DNA of 42,768 nt from Thiopseudomonas sp. (GCA_023228985.1 JALOAC010000022.1:1-42768); one strand, 5' to 3'. Counted from the first letter of the stretch, positions 31,515-40,225 are shown. The notes: a model not told the origin generated them from the sequence alone. Numbers and translations: made by a program.

Positions 31515-33307
31515 TTCAAAGCTCTCATCGGCAATATCACCAATAGCATCTTGCTCTTCATTAGCGGCAAAGGAAAAATAGTCGCAATTTTTAGGGGCTT
31601 ATCTGAGTCTTTTTGTAGCTGATTAAGGGTTTCATAATACAGCTTGGCGGCATCCACGCTGCTGACTGCAAACATGGCATTAAAGCCCCCAGTGCCACGA
31701 GAAGCTCCGGCTTGCAGGCGATGGGTCTTCTGGCGGAAATTGTTCAGAATGTACTGTGATATTTCCCGAATTCGTTCTGGGTGCAGCAGGGCCTGCTTGT
31801 TCTCCAGCGCACTGAGCTTTTTCTCATCCTGCTCGGTTTCTATTTCCTTGAACTTCGGGCGCACGTCGTTGTAGTCCACTTTGAACTTGAGCACTTTCTC
31901 ATCGCGGATCGCATCCGTGATTACATAAGAGTGCAGCTCTCGCCCAAACACGCTGGCGGTAGTTTCGGCACCCAAAGCATTTTGCGGAAAGATAGGCGTG
32001 CCAGTAAAACCAAACTGATAGTAGCGCTTAAATTTCTTTTGTAAGTTTTTCTGCGCTTCGCCAAACTGGCTGCGGTGACATTCATCAAAGATGAACACCA
32101 CTTGCTTGTGGTAAATAGCCAGCTCACCTTCACTCTTTATCAGGTTATTGAGTTTTTGAATGGTGGTGACAATAATCTTGTTGTCGTCTTTTTCGATATT
32201 GCGCTTAAGGCCGGCGGTGCTGTCGGAACCATTAACACTATCCGGTGAGAAGCGCTGATATTCCTTCATGGTTTGGTAATCCAGGTCTTTACGGTCGACC
32301 ACAAAGAACACCTTGTCGATAAACGCCAACTCGGTGGCTAAGCGCGCCGCTTTAAAGCTGGTTAAGGTTTTGCCTGAGCCGGTGGTGTGCCAAATAAATC
32401 CACCACTCTCAACAGCACTCCAGTTTTTTGCCTGATAGCTAGAATTAATTTTCCATAAAATGCGTTCAGTAGCGGCTATTTGGTAGGGGCGCATCACCAA
32501 CAGCGTATCACTGACATCAAACACCGAATAATGCAGCAACACATTAAGTAAGGTGTGCTTCTGAAAGAAAGTGGCGGTAAAGTCTTTTAGGTCTTTAATC
32601 AGGCTGTTGTCCGCTTTCGCCCAGTTCATGCTGAAGTCAAAGCTGTTTTTATTACGCTGGGTCGTGTTAGCAAAATAGCGGCTATCGGTACCGTTAGAGA
32701 TTACAAACAACTGTAAGTACTTATACAGCGAATGTTCACTGTTAAAGCTTTCTTTACTGTAGCGATGCACCTGATTAAAGGCTTCGCGAATCGCTACACC
32801 ACGCTTTTTCAGTTCAATTTGCACCAGTGGCAAACCATTGATCAAAATAGTCACATCGTAGCGATTGGCGTGGCTGCCGGCCTGCTCAAACTGCTTGATC
32901 ACCTGCACCTTGTTGCGGGCAATGTTCTTTTTATCCACCAGATAGATGTTTTTGATGCGGCCATCGTCAAACACAAAATCAAAAATATAATCGTCGTGGA
33001 TTTTGCGGGTTTTATCGACAATGGTATCGCTGGGCTTGTCCAGATAGGTCTCGACAAAGCGCTGCCACTCACCTTCCTGAAATTCGGTATTGTTCAGGCG
33101 CTGTAACTGCTCGCGCACGTTGGCCAGCATGGCTTGTGGGTTGTTCAAAGCAGGCACGTATTCATAACCTTGGTTGACCAAATCTTGAATCAGTTCGCGC
33201 TCCAAATCGCCTTCACTTTGGTAGCTTTCGGCCACTTGCCAGTTTTGGGTGTATTTATCAAGTACGATAAAGTTATTAGATTCGGCTATCGGGGTGTAGT
33301 GGGTCAT
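31502..33307 (-). pseudogene. hsdR: Type I restriction endonuclease HsdR, 5' part before frameshift
   Basis: N-terminal 590 or so residues of HsdR. The PD-(D/E)xK nuclease core is seen as YDVTILINGLPLVQIELKKRG near residue 160. The helicase motor follows with Walker A TTGSGKTLTS near 310, the DEAD-like FIFDECHRSQFG near 405 and GFTGTPIF near 430. The frame leaves the family at KIATIF and ends 15 codons later at a stop. ATG 33307 overlaps the fic stop by 4 nt (ATGA). With its 3' partner the gene would encode a protein of about 1030 aa, the normal length. It is the last gene of the hsd operon, and restriction is probably off if the frameshift is real. Confidence 0.9.
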
Positions 33308-34293
33308 TGGTTTACCTTCCAGTGGCCAGTTTTATTAGAGCCAATGCGCTCTACTTTTCCAGCTTGCTGCAATGTGGCTAAGGCGCGAGCAATGGTACGC
33401 ACATCTTTACCGATAATGCTGGCCAGCTGCTGGCGGGTGAGTTCTGGGTTGCTACTTAACAGCGACAAAATGGCATCCGGGGTGGCTAACCCTGCAATGT
33501 TCAGCACTGGGTTTATGGGGGCGTTTATGGAGGCGTTTATGGGGGCGTTTTGCGCTAAAGTCTCTGCAATCACCGATAGCATAAAGTGAATAAAGGGCGT
33601 GCTATTGGCTTCATCGTCTGCTTGCTCAAGGGCTTGGTAGTATTGCTGTTGGTGGTCTTTAATCACACTTTCTAGCGGTAACGATAAAAATAAAGGGTGC
33701 CATTGCGACAAAATCAAGGTCTGCCACAAGCGCCCCATGCGGCCATTGCCATCACTAAACGGGTGAATAAACTCAAACTCATAGTGAAACACGCTGCTCG
33801 CAATCAAGGGATGGTCTTTGGTCTGTGCCAGCCATTGGATTAGCTCTGCCATTAAACCTGATACATGATGTGCAGGCGGCGCAACATGATGCACCTGGCC
33901 TGCTTTATGGATACCTACCGCGGTAGTGCGAAACTGCCCAGCATTTTGCAAAATATCACCGAGTAGCAAAGCGTGAGCGGCAAGCAAATCTGCAGTACTG
34001 CCTGGGGTAAAGTTAGGCAGCGCATCATAAGCGGCAATCGCGCCTTTTACTTCGGCAAGCTCACGCGCCGAACCCAGCACAGGCTTACCCTCCACAAGGG
34101 CGGTAATCTGCTCTTCCGTTAAGCTATTACCTTCAATGGCCAACGTGCCGGTAATGGTTTTAATACGGTTTTGTTTACGCAACTGCGGCGAAGCATTGAG
34201 CGTGCTGGCATCTAGCATGCCTACTTGCTGGCTAATGTCAGCCACCAAGTTAAGAATGTCCGTGGTGATCGTAAAAGGTGGGGCGTAACTCAC
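33304..34293 (-). CDS. fic: Fic-domain protein with N-terminal inhibitory motif and C-terminal winged helix
   Basis: 329 aa from GTG 34293, one base after the hsdS stop. The Fic core holds HPFSDGNGRMGR (H177-R188), complete for AMP transfer to a target hydroxyl. The inhibitory helix TLAIEGNSL (T50-xxx-E54-G55) comes before the core, which makes it a class II Fic that is auto-inhibited in cis. The last 70 residues look like a winged helix (ILSLLSSNPELTRQQLASIIGKDVRTIARALATLQ), linked by a short repetitive NAPI/NASI stretch encoded by a 12-bp tandem repeat. Fic genes are often carried in restriction loci, but their target there is unknown. The gene overlaps hsdR by 4 nt. Confidence 0.85.
   Translation of the reverse strand: MSYAPPFTITTDILNLVADISQQVGMLDASTLNASPQLRKQNRIKTITGTLAIEGNSLTEEQITALVEGKPVLGSARELAEVKGAIAAYDALPNFTPGSTADLLAAHALLLGDILQNAGQFRTTAVGIHKAGQVHHVAPPAHHVSGLMAELIQWLAQTKDHPLIASSVFHYEFEFIHPFSDGNGRMGRLWQTLILSQWHPLFLSLPLESVIKDHQQQYYQALEQADDEANSTPFIHFMLSVIAETLAQNAPINASINAPINPVLNIAGLATPDAILSLLSSNPELTRQQLASIIGKDVRTIARALATLQQAGKVERIGSNKTGHWKVNQ
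33511..33546 (-). repeat. Three 12-bp tandem repeats in fic
   Basis: Plus strand GTTTATGGGGGC, GTTTATGGAGGC, GTTTATGGGGGC in direct succession. Each unit adds four residues (A-P/S-I-N) to the linker between the Fic core and the winged helix. A change in copy number would keep frame. Confidence 0.85.
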
Positions 34294-34294
34294 T

Positions 34295-35428
34295 TCAACC
34301 TGCCTCGGGTTTGGGAAAGCTAAACAGCAAATCGCGATAATATTCGTACTGCTGTTGGCGCAGCTCGATTTCGCGGGGTAAGCCTTCGGTGATGGAGGTG
34401 GTGAGCGTGTCGAATTTATCCAAAATGGCGACGATGCGGGCTTGTTCTTCGAGAGATGGGATGGGGATTTTTATCTTTTCAATAGCAAGTCTTGGTAGGC
34501 GCGGAATACTAGCTCGTCTTACTTGTGCTTTTATTTTGTATTGTTTTATCAATAAGAAATGATAAAGATATTTACTTAATAAGTTTGATGGATTTTCTAT
34601 ATAGAAAACGTCATCAGCCGCCCATAGCTCGTTAGAACTATAACCTATTTCGCCTGCTGCACCTGCGGCTATAACAAAAGTCGTATCAGGTTGAACATTA
34701 GCTTCGTGGTAATAGCCTAGAGGCGTCATGCTGTTTTGGTAAACAGGATATTCTCCGACCTCTGCTAATTGGCTTTTAACTAGCCTTTTGCCACGCTGAA
34801 TTTTTGCAATTTCTTCCAAGTTCTTCCACTCAAACCCGACTCTGCTTAATTTTGCCTCGCTGAGTAATAAATCACGGTAGTAGTTGTATTGTTGCTGGCG
34901 TAGGTTAAGCTCGGTGGTCAGCTCGGTGGTCATAGCGGTAAATGCGTCCAGTATGCGGACGATTTCGGCCTGAATTTCCAGCGATTTTTTGGGGTTGTCT
35001 GGGCAGGGAATGGGGATGCTAAGCTTTTCAATTACTGATTTCGATAAACGAGGAATGCTGGCCCTGCGAACTTGCCCTTCTATTTTGCTTTTCTGGGTTA
35101 ATAAAAAATAATACACATACTTGTTGCTTATCTCGTCAGGCGTAATTACAAAGTGCACATCATCTGCTGCCCAGAATGCATTTTCGCTATATCCAATCTC
35201 GCCTGCTGCTCCAGCACAAATAATAAAAGCAGATCCTGCTTCAACATTACTTTCGTAATAATAGCCAAGAGGTTTCATACTATTTTGATAAACAGCAAAT
35301 CCCTCGCTTTCATCAAGCTGAGATCTTACAAGGCGTTTGCCACGTTGTAGTGCGACAATCTCCCCCAACGCCTTCCACTCCACCTTTACACCATCCAATA
35401 GCTTTTCAATAAATCCTAAGTTATTCAT
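34295..35428 (-). CDS. hsdS: Type I restriction specificity subunit HsdS with two near-identical recognition halves
   Basis: 377 aa. It consists of two repeated halves, about residues 17-199 and 200-377. Each begins EWK-L-EI-QRGKRLV, has VYQNSM-PLGYY, AGAAGEIGYS, WAADDV and QVRRASIPRL, and closes with a conserved helix (LRQQQY-YYRDLL). In ordinary HsdS the two target-recognition domains differ and read two different half-sites; here they look like diverged copies of one domain, predicting a near-symmetric bipartite target. ATG 35428 overlaps the end of the DUF1016 gene by 8 nt. Its partners are HsdM and HsdR of the same operon. Confidence 0.92.
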   Translation of the reverse strand: MNNLGFIEKLLDGVKVEWKALGEIVALQRGKRLVRSQLDESEGFAVYQNSMKPLGYYYESNVEAGSAFIICAGAAGEIGYSENAFWAADDVHFVITPDEISNKYVYYFLLTQKSKIEGQVRRASIPRLSKSVIEKLSIPIPCPDNPKKSLEIQAEIVRILDAFTAMTTELTTELNLRQQQYNYYRDLLLSEAKLSRVGFEWKNLEEIAKIQRGKRLVKSQLAEVGEYPVYQNSMTPLGYYHEANVQPDTTFVIAAGAAGEIGYSSNELWAADDVFYIENPSNLLSKYLYHFLLIKQYKIKAQVRRASIPRLPRLAIEKIKIPIPSLEEQARIVAILDKFDTLTTSITEGLPREIELRQQQYEYYRDLLFSFPKPEAG

Positions 35429-36434
35429 TGTTATCTCCTAAGCTGTGCTGCAAATCCTGTTCAAGCATGGCAGCCAGTTCTTCTTCGGTGGGGAGCATGG
35501 CTTGGTATTTTGAGGCAAAGAGCTGTTTGCTTTCGCTCAGTACCGAGTAGTGCACTAGGGTTTCATCTTTATCAGCACAGAGGATAATGCCCAGCGTGGG
35601 GTTGTCGTCTTCACCACGCTTTAAATCATCAAACATGCGTATATACATATCCATCTGACCAATGTCTTGGTGGGTCAATTTCTCGGTTTTTAAATCAATC
35701 ACCACAAAGCATTTGAGCAGGTAGTTGTAAAAAACCAAGTCCACATAAAAGTGCGAGGTTTCGGTGCTGATACGCATTTGGCGAGCTACAAAAGAAAAGC
35801 CTTTGCCAAGCTCTAATAAAAATTTCTGTAATTGATTAATCAGGCTTTGTTCTAGCAGGTTTTCTTTGCCGATAAGATCGCTAGGCAAGTTTAAAAACTC
35901 TAATACATAAGGGTCTTTAATAAAGGCTTCTGGGCTGGTGGCAAATTGCTTTTCTACAGAAGTATCGTGATTCAAAACACGACGGTAATAACCGCTTTTG
36001 ATATTGCGCTCTAGTAGGCGGGTGCTCCAATTTTGGCTGCTGGCTTCTTGCAGGTAGTAGCTACGCTCGGCTGGGTTTTCTAGGCGCATGATTAGGCGCA
36101 CATGTGACCAGCCAAGATTCCCTACACAGTGCGTAGAGAATTCATCGAAGCTAGGATAGGTAAGATAAAACTGACGAAAATTCCATAGGTTAGCCACCGA
36201 AAAACCCTTGCCAAAGGTGTCTCCCAAATAGCGCGACAGGTTGGTAATCAGGGCTTTGCCGTATTCGGCACGGGCTTCGCCTTGTTGTTCCTGCTCAACA
36301 ATGCGTTGGCCTAGCTGCCAGTAGGTTTGCACCATGGCGGTATTGACGGCTTGGTAAGCTTGGCTGCGCCCTGTTTGTAAAATGCGGGCAATATCGGCAA
36401 AAAACTGTTGCTCATTGCTAAGGCTTTGGCTCAT
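35421..36434 (-). CDS. DUF1016/YhcG-family nuclease-like protein
   Basis: 337 aa. The N-terminal domain (ILQTGRSQAYQAVNTAMVQTYWQLGQRIVEQEQQGEARAEYG) and the C-terminal PD-(D/E)xK-like domain (SHFYVDLVFYNYLLKCFVVIDLKTEKLTHQDIGQMDMYIRMFDD) define the YhcG family. The D-V-D-L-K-like core (D of YVDLVFY, D and K of VIDLKTEK) is present, so nuclease activity is possible. YhcG-like genes are common passengers between hsdM and hsdS, where they may affect restriction or hairpin DNA. Upstream is the first fic gene (46 nt gap); downstream it overlaps hsdS. Confidence 0.85.
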   Translation of the reverse strand: MSQSLSNEQQFFADIARILQTGRSQAYQAVNTAMVQTYWQLGQRIVEQEQQGEARAEYGKALITNLSRYLGDTFGKGFSVANLWNFRQFYLTYPSFDEFSTHCVGNLGWSHVRLIMRLENPAERSYYLQEASSQNWSTRLLERNIKSGYYRRVLNHDTSVEKQFATSPEAFIKDPYVLEFLNLPSDLIGKENLLEQSLINQLQKFLLELGKGFSFVARQMRISTETSHFYVDLVFYNYLLKCFVVIDLKTEKLTHQDIGQMDMYIRMFDDLKRGEDDNPTLGIILCADKDETLVHYSVLSESKQLFASKYQAMLPTEEELAAMLEQDLQHSLGDNNE

Positions 36435-36480
36435 TTTTTATGGCTCTCTTTTTTAGCCTGTTTTTCTATAAAACCCATGC

Positions 36481-37086
36481 TTACAGCTCCTCCGTCTTGA
36501 ATTCACTGTAGCCTTCATAGAAATAGCTCACGTCGATGCCTTTCATAAACAGGGCGCGGTCGTCAATTTTATCGGTGAGCGCTTGTTTGAGCAGGGCTTT
36601 GATTTCCACATCTTTGACTGGGCTGCGTTGCATGGCGCTGAGATAGTCTTCTTTATCTACTTTGTTCCAATCCACCACTTGGCGAATTTCTTTTTTTAAA
36701 ATTAAATCTAGCCAGATGCGGGTAGCGCGGCCATTACCTTCGCGAAAGGGGTGCGCTATGTTCATTTCGACGTATTTTTCTATAATTTCATCGAAGCTAC
36801 TTTGTGGCATTGTTTCGATATGCGTTAACGAGGCATCTAAATACATAACACGCGCAAACGCGGTTTCGCCTTTGGCGATATTCACATCGCGTATTTTTCC
36901 CGCAAAGTCATAGATGTCGCCAAATAAATAGGTATGAATAAAGGCCAAGCCTGTAAAGCTGCCTACTTGCACTTGGTTAATGTCACCCGAATCAAACAGC
37001 TGTTTGGCTTTTTGTTTACTAATTTTCTCTTCGGCTTTTGCAAGTTCCACTTGGTCAGTGATGCCCAACTTGTTTTCCAGAATCAT
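36481..37086 (-). CDS. fic: Fic protein with C-terminal inhibitory motif (class III layout)
   Basis: 201 aa. The active-site motif HPFREGNGRATR (H112-R123) is complete. The inhibitory motif lies after the core, SYFYEG at S187-xxx-E191-G192, near the very C-terminus, as in single-domain class III Fic proteins such as the Neisseria one. Activity should be controlled in cis by this helix, and in NmFic also by tetramerisation. ATG 37086 overlaps the hsdM stop (ATGA), so it is made together with the methylase. A second Fic of a different class lies three genes on in the same operon. Confidence 0.87.
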   Translation of the reverse strand: MILENKLGITDQVELAKAEEKISKQKAKQLFDSGDINQVQVGSFTGLAFIHTYLFGDIYDFAGKIRDVNIAKGETAFARVMYLDASLTHIETMPQSSFDEIIEKYVEMNIAHPFREGNGRATRIWLDLILKKEIRQVVDWNKVDKEDYLSAMQRSPVKDVEIKALLKQALTDKIDDRALFMKGIDVSYFYEGYSEFKTEEL

Positions 37087-38648
37087 TGCTTTTCACCTTC
37101 AATTTCCAAAACAATGGCATCAATCTCAGTACGCAGCTGGGTAATTCGGGTGACGGTAGTTTTTAGCTCGGCATTGAGCTCGCTGATGTTGATTACTTCG
37201 CGAGTATCTTCAGCTTCTACATAGCTGCTGACTGACAGGTTGTAGTCATTCGCTGCAACTTGCTCGAAGGGTACCGACTGGGCGAAATGATCGACATTGG
37301 CCTTGCTGTCAAACACAGCCATGATCTGCTGGGTATGTTCATCAGTCAGAATATTGTTATTGGTTTCTTTTTTAAACAGACCACTGGCATCAATAAACTG
37401 AATATCGGTGTTGGTTTTGTTTTTTGCCAGCACCAAAATAGTCACCGCAATGGTGGTGCCAAAAAACAGGTTGGGTGCCAGTGAAATCACGGTTTCAACG
37501 TAGTTATTATCCACCAAATATTTGCGGATTTTCTGCTCGGCACCGCCACGGTAAAAAATGCCGGGAAAACAAACAATCGCCGCACGACCTTTGCTAGAAA
37601 GATAACTGAGCGAATGCAACACAAAGGCAAAGTCAGCCTTAGATTTAGGCGCCAACACACCGGCGGGGGCAAAACGCTCATCGTTAATTAAGGTGGGGTC
37701 GTCATCGCCAATCCATTTCACCGAGTAAGGCGGGTTAGAGACTATGGCATCAAAGGGTTTGTCGTCACCAAAGTGTGGCTGAGTGAGCGTGTCGCCCAAT
37801 TGGATATTGAACTTGTCGTAATTGACGTTATGCAAGAACATGTTCATGCGTGCCAAGTTGTAGGTGGTGTGGTTTAACTCCTGACCGAAAAAACCTTCTT
37901 CAATAATGTGGGCGTCGAAATGTTTTTTGGCTTGTAAAAGCAACGAGCCAGAGCCACAGGCTGGGTCAAAGATTTTATTGACGCTGGTCTGCTTGTGCAT
38001 AGCAAGTTGGGCAATCAACTTGGAAACATGCTGCGGGGTAAAAAATTCACCACCCGATTTACCCGCATTGGCGGCGTAGTTGGAGATAAGAAACTCGTAG
38101 GCATCGCCGAATAGATCAATCTGGCTGCCTTCAAAGTCGCCGCCGTTACCACCAAAAAAATCCAACCCTGCCACGCCTTTGAGTACGGCAGCCAGACGGA
38201 GGTTTTTGTCTTTGACAGTGTTGCCCAGGCGGTTACTGGTGGTATCAAAATCGGCAAACAGGCCTTTAATATCTTGTTCAGATGGATAACCACTGGCCGA
38301 GGCCTCGATAGCGGCGAAAATAGCGGCCAAATCAGTGTTTAGGCTTTCATTGCTATTAGCACTTTTAGCCACATTGACGAACAACTGGCTGGGGTACATA
38401 AAGTAGCCCTTGGTTTTGATGGCATCGTCTTTGATGTCAGGCGTGATCACGCTATCGGGCAGTTCGGCATACTTAATACTGTCGTCACCCGCCTCAATGT
38501 AAGCGGCAAAGTTTTCACTGATAAAACGGTAAAACAGGGTACCCAGTACGTACTGTTTAAAATCCCAGCCATCTACGGCACCACGCACATCGTTGGCAAT
38601 GGCCCATATCTGACGTTGCAAGGCGGCACGTTGTTGGGTGGTCGTCAT
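37083..38648 (-). CDS. hsdM: Type I restriction DNA methyltransferase HsdM
   Basis: 521 aa adenine-N6 methyltransferase. The N-terminal HsdM helical domain (IWAIANDVRGAVDGWDFKQYVLGTLFYRF) is followed by the catalytic domain with SAM motif I DPACGSG (228-234) and motif IV NPPY (305-308). Length is normal for the family. It is the first gene of the hsd operon; ATG 38648 has a GGAG ribosome site, and the promoter must lie in 38650-38735. Self-methylation would protect the host even if hsdR is broken, so the locus may now act as an orphan methylase. Confidence 0.95.
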   Translation of the reverse strand: MTTTQQRAALQRQIWAIANDVRGAVDGWDFKQYVLGTLFYRFISENFAAYIEAGDDSIKYAELPDSVITPDIKDDAIKTKGYFMYPSQLFVNVAKSANSNESLNTDLAAIFAAIEASASGYPSEQDIKGLFADFDTTSNRLGNTVKDKNLRLAAVLKGVAGLDFFGGNGGDFEGSQIDLFGDAYEFLISNYAANAGKSGGEFFTPQHVSKLIAQLAMHKQTSVNKIFDPACGSGSLLLQAKKHFDAHIIEEGFFGQELNHTTYNLARMNMFLHNVNYDKFNIQLGDTLTQPHFGDDKPFDAIVSNPPYSVKWIGDDDPTLINDERFAPAGVLAPKSKADFAFVLHSLSYLSSKGRAAIVCFPGIFYRGGAEQKIRKYLVDNNYVETVISLAPNLFFGTTIAVTILVLAKNKTNTDIQFIDASGLFKKETNNNILTDEHTQQIMAVFDSKANVDHFAQSVPFEQVAANDYNLSVSSYVEAEDTREVINISELNAELKTTVTRITQLRTEIDAIVLEIEGEKQ

Positions 38649-38737
38649 TCTGTTCTCCTGTCTAAAAAAGCCACTGATTGGCTAAAAATTGTCTCAGCAT
38701 TATGCGATATCAGGCATATTGTAACGCCGTTGAGTAG

Positions 38738-38815
38738 GTATAACGCAGAGCGCACCGGTGACCTTGACGCAGCGAAGTGGAGACAAAGGCATCCGAGTGA
38801 CGCACCTGGTTAAAT
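38738..38815 (-). other. Possible attC-like site between the ParE-like gene and hsdM
   Basis: In the minus-strand sense it reads ATTTAAC ... GTTATAC over 78 bp, with the ATTTAAC box matching RYYYAAC. The inner arms pair only poorly (CAGGTGCG against CGCTCTG), and a direct TGCGTCA repeat confuses the picture. It lies 3 nt after the toxin gene stop, as expected of a cassette end. This is the weakest of the candidate sites. Confidence 0.4.
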
Positions 38816-38817
38816 TA

Positions 38818-39099
38818 CTATCGTTCACCTTCAAGGCCATGCCATACCCGGAGAATGATGATGGCACTAGCATGAAGTGAATATCGAACGACGTATTTTC
38901 CAAAAACCATATCTCGAATGGAGTCAGGCACCGGCGCCATTTCAACTGGTGTGCCCATTTTGGGGAATTCTGGAAGTAATTCGATTTTGCCAACCAGTTC
39001 GGTGGCAATCCTGGCTGCCGCCGACGGGTTGTGCATCGCAACGAACTCCCTGAGGCGTTTCAAATCATCAATGGCCTCATCCGTGTAAGCCAGCTTCAC
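38818..39099 (-). CDS. ParE/RelE-family toxin
   Basis: 93 aa. It has the ParE fold pattern: YTDEAIDDLKRLREFVAMHNPSAA, then ATELVGKIELLPEFPKMG, then VPDSIRDMVFGKYVVRY and a C-terminal strand IIILRVWHG. ParE-type members poison gyrase and RelE-type members cut mRNA; the IRDMVFGKYVVRY style favours ParE. The start overlaps the antitoxin stop by 4 nt, the usual antitoxin-first order. The pair sits directly before a candidate attC site, and toxin-antitoxin pairs are frequent in integron cassette arrays, where they stabilise the array. Confidence 0.88.
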   Translation of the reverse strand: MKLAYTDEAIDDLKRLREFVAMHNPSAAARIATELVGKIELLPEFPKMGTPVEMAPVPDSIRDMVFGKYVVRYSLHASAIIILRVWHGLEGER

Positions 39100-39368
39100 T
39101 TACTTGACCTTGGCGCATCCTGCTCGTTTTCGGTTCCCCAGCTATTAAGCCAACTGTGAACCTCGCTGGCATCAACAACCTTGCCTTGGGCAGCAGCCTC
39201 CATTGCCTCTAACGTTTGTTTCCAACGCTCTTGCTCAAGCTGCTGCTTTTCTATGTATTCCGACAGTGCCTGGTTGATCACCCAGCTTTTGCTACGGTGC
39301 AGCCTGCTGGCGATTGCTTCCAAACGCTGTTCAACTTCTGCCTGAAGGCGAACCGTGGTGACGCTCAT
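39096..39368 (-). CDS. Ribbon-helix-helix antitoxin (ParD/CopG type)
   Basis: 90 aa. The N-terminal TTVRLQAEVEQRLEAIASRLHRSKSWVINQALSEYIEK is a ribbon-helix-helix DNA-binding domain. The C-terminal half (WKQTLEAMEAAAQGKVVDASEVHSWLNSWG) is the toxin-binding tail seen in ParD-like antitoxins. It neutralises the downstream ParE/RelE toxin and should repress its own promoter in the 39370-39430 stretch. Antitoxin is translated first, toxin second with a 4-nt overlap. Confidence 0.88.
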   Translation of the reverse strand: MSVTTVRLQAEVEQRLEAIASRLHRSKSWVINQALSEYIEKQQLEQERWKQTLEAMEAAAQGKVVDASEVHSWLNSWGTENEQDAPRSSK

Positions 39369-39434
39369 GACTATGCCCCCTCATACCTAGTGACTACAAC
39401 GTATTACAGCATGGTCTGCGAGGTTAGGCAAAAA

Positions 39435-39506
39435 ATTTAACGCTTGCAACAGCAGCAAATTAAGAGCCTACGCGATTAATTTGTCTGTTGGTTGCTCTTG
39501 TTATGA
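39435..39506 (-). other. attC-like site of the 222-aa cassette
   Basis: 72 bp, TCATAAC to GTTAAAT in the minus-strand sense. The inner arms GCAACCAACAGACAAATTA and TAATTTGCTGCTGTTGC pair with bulges. The end of the 39476-40144 gene, including its stop codon, lies inside the site, a common cassette feature. Confidence 0.6.
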
Positions 39507-40144
39507 GTAATTTCACGAACAGCATCGATTAAGCCATACACAAGCAACGAATCTTGGACACGAGCAGCTGGATGCGCATACATTACAACAGGTTTATTCT
39601 GCTGATTTACAAACCATTTTATGCCTCTTGATGTTTCATAAACTTGTTCATCGTTTAAATCCAAAGCAAACCGTAAATCCCATCCAGTGCCACAACAAAT
39701 GGTCAAATCAGGATTATAAATTTCATACTGCTCTTTAATAAACTTCTTATCTTCAGCTACAACTACATCGAAATCAGCTCGCACCGTTGTATGAGTGCCA
39801 GGCGATTTCTTAAGGTTCATTGCACATATTGTCCGTAAAGTATCAATTCTTTGCTTTTCAGAAATTGATTCAAGATTAGCCCATGGAATATCATCATTTC
39901 CATTATTAATGCTTTTAACCCAACGCGTTACATTATTCCATGTTTGAGAGCGAGAGCCAGTACGGATGAATTCTCTTAAATCCCAGCCACCACCATGCTC
40001 ATCATTCACTTCTTTAAGAACAAAACAAAGTTTAATTTTAGAATTTAAATAATCTTGTTCCGAAACAACTCCATCAGTAACAAAACCAACTCGGTTATTT
40101 TCCCACTTATGAAATAATTCTGACTCTCTTTCTTTAATACTCAT
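39476..40144 (-). CDS. Hypothetical cassette protein, possibly uracil-DNA-glycosylase-like
   Basis: 222 aa soluble protein. Features that recall the UDG-like fold are the early strand IKLCFVLKEVND, a middle PDLTICCGTGWDL and a late VVMYAHPAAR, which resembles the HPS-type motif of that superfamily. This is a weak, motif-level match. The last residues (HNKSNQQTN) are encoded within the attC-like site. It begins 14 nt downstream of the next attC-like site (40158-40225), so it occupies a whole cassette alone, with A/T-rich composition. Confidence 0.6.
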   Translation of the reverse strand: MSIKERESELFHKWENNRVGFVTDGVVSEQDYLNSKIKLCFVLKEVNDEHGGGWDLREFIRTGSRSQTWNNVTRWVKSINNGNDDIPWANLESISEKQRIDTLRTICAMNLKKSPGTHTTVRADFDVVVAEDKKFIKEQYEIYNPDLTICCGTGWDLRFALDLNDEQVYETSRGIKWFVNQQNKPVVMYAHPAARVQDSLLVYGLIDAVREITHNKSNQQTN

Positions 40145-40157
40145 AAGTCCTCATTAC

Positions 40158-40225
40158 GCATAACGTTTGAATTCACCGGACTTGCGCGGCTTCTCGCGCA
40201 AGTCCGGTGGGATGATGGGTTAGCG
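40158..40225 (-). other. attC-like site of the 157-aa cassette
   Basis: 68 bp, CGCTAAC to GTTATGC in the minus-strand sense. It has a perfect 14-bp inner stem, ACCGGACTTGCGCG against CGCGCAAGTCCGGT. The gene stop at 40220 falls inside the first box. GTTATGC is a known variant of the cassette junction. Confidence 0.7.

Noticed and set aside
38649..38737. Second attC (TAACGCCGTTGAG at 38722) next to the one at 38738
   Set aside because: No matching opposite box or inner stem at a sensible distance.
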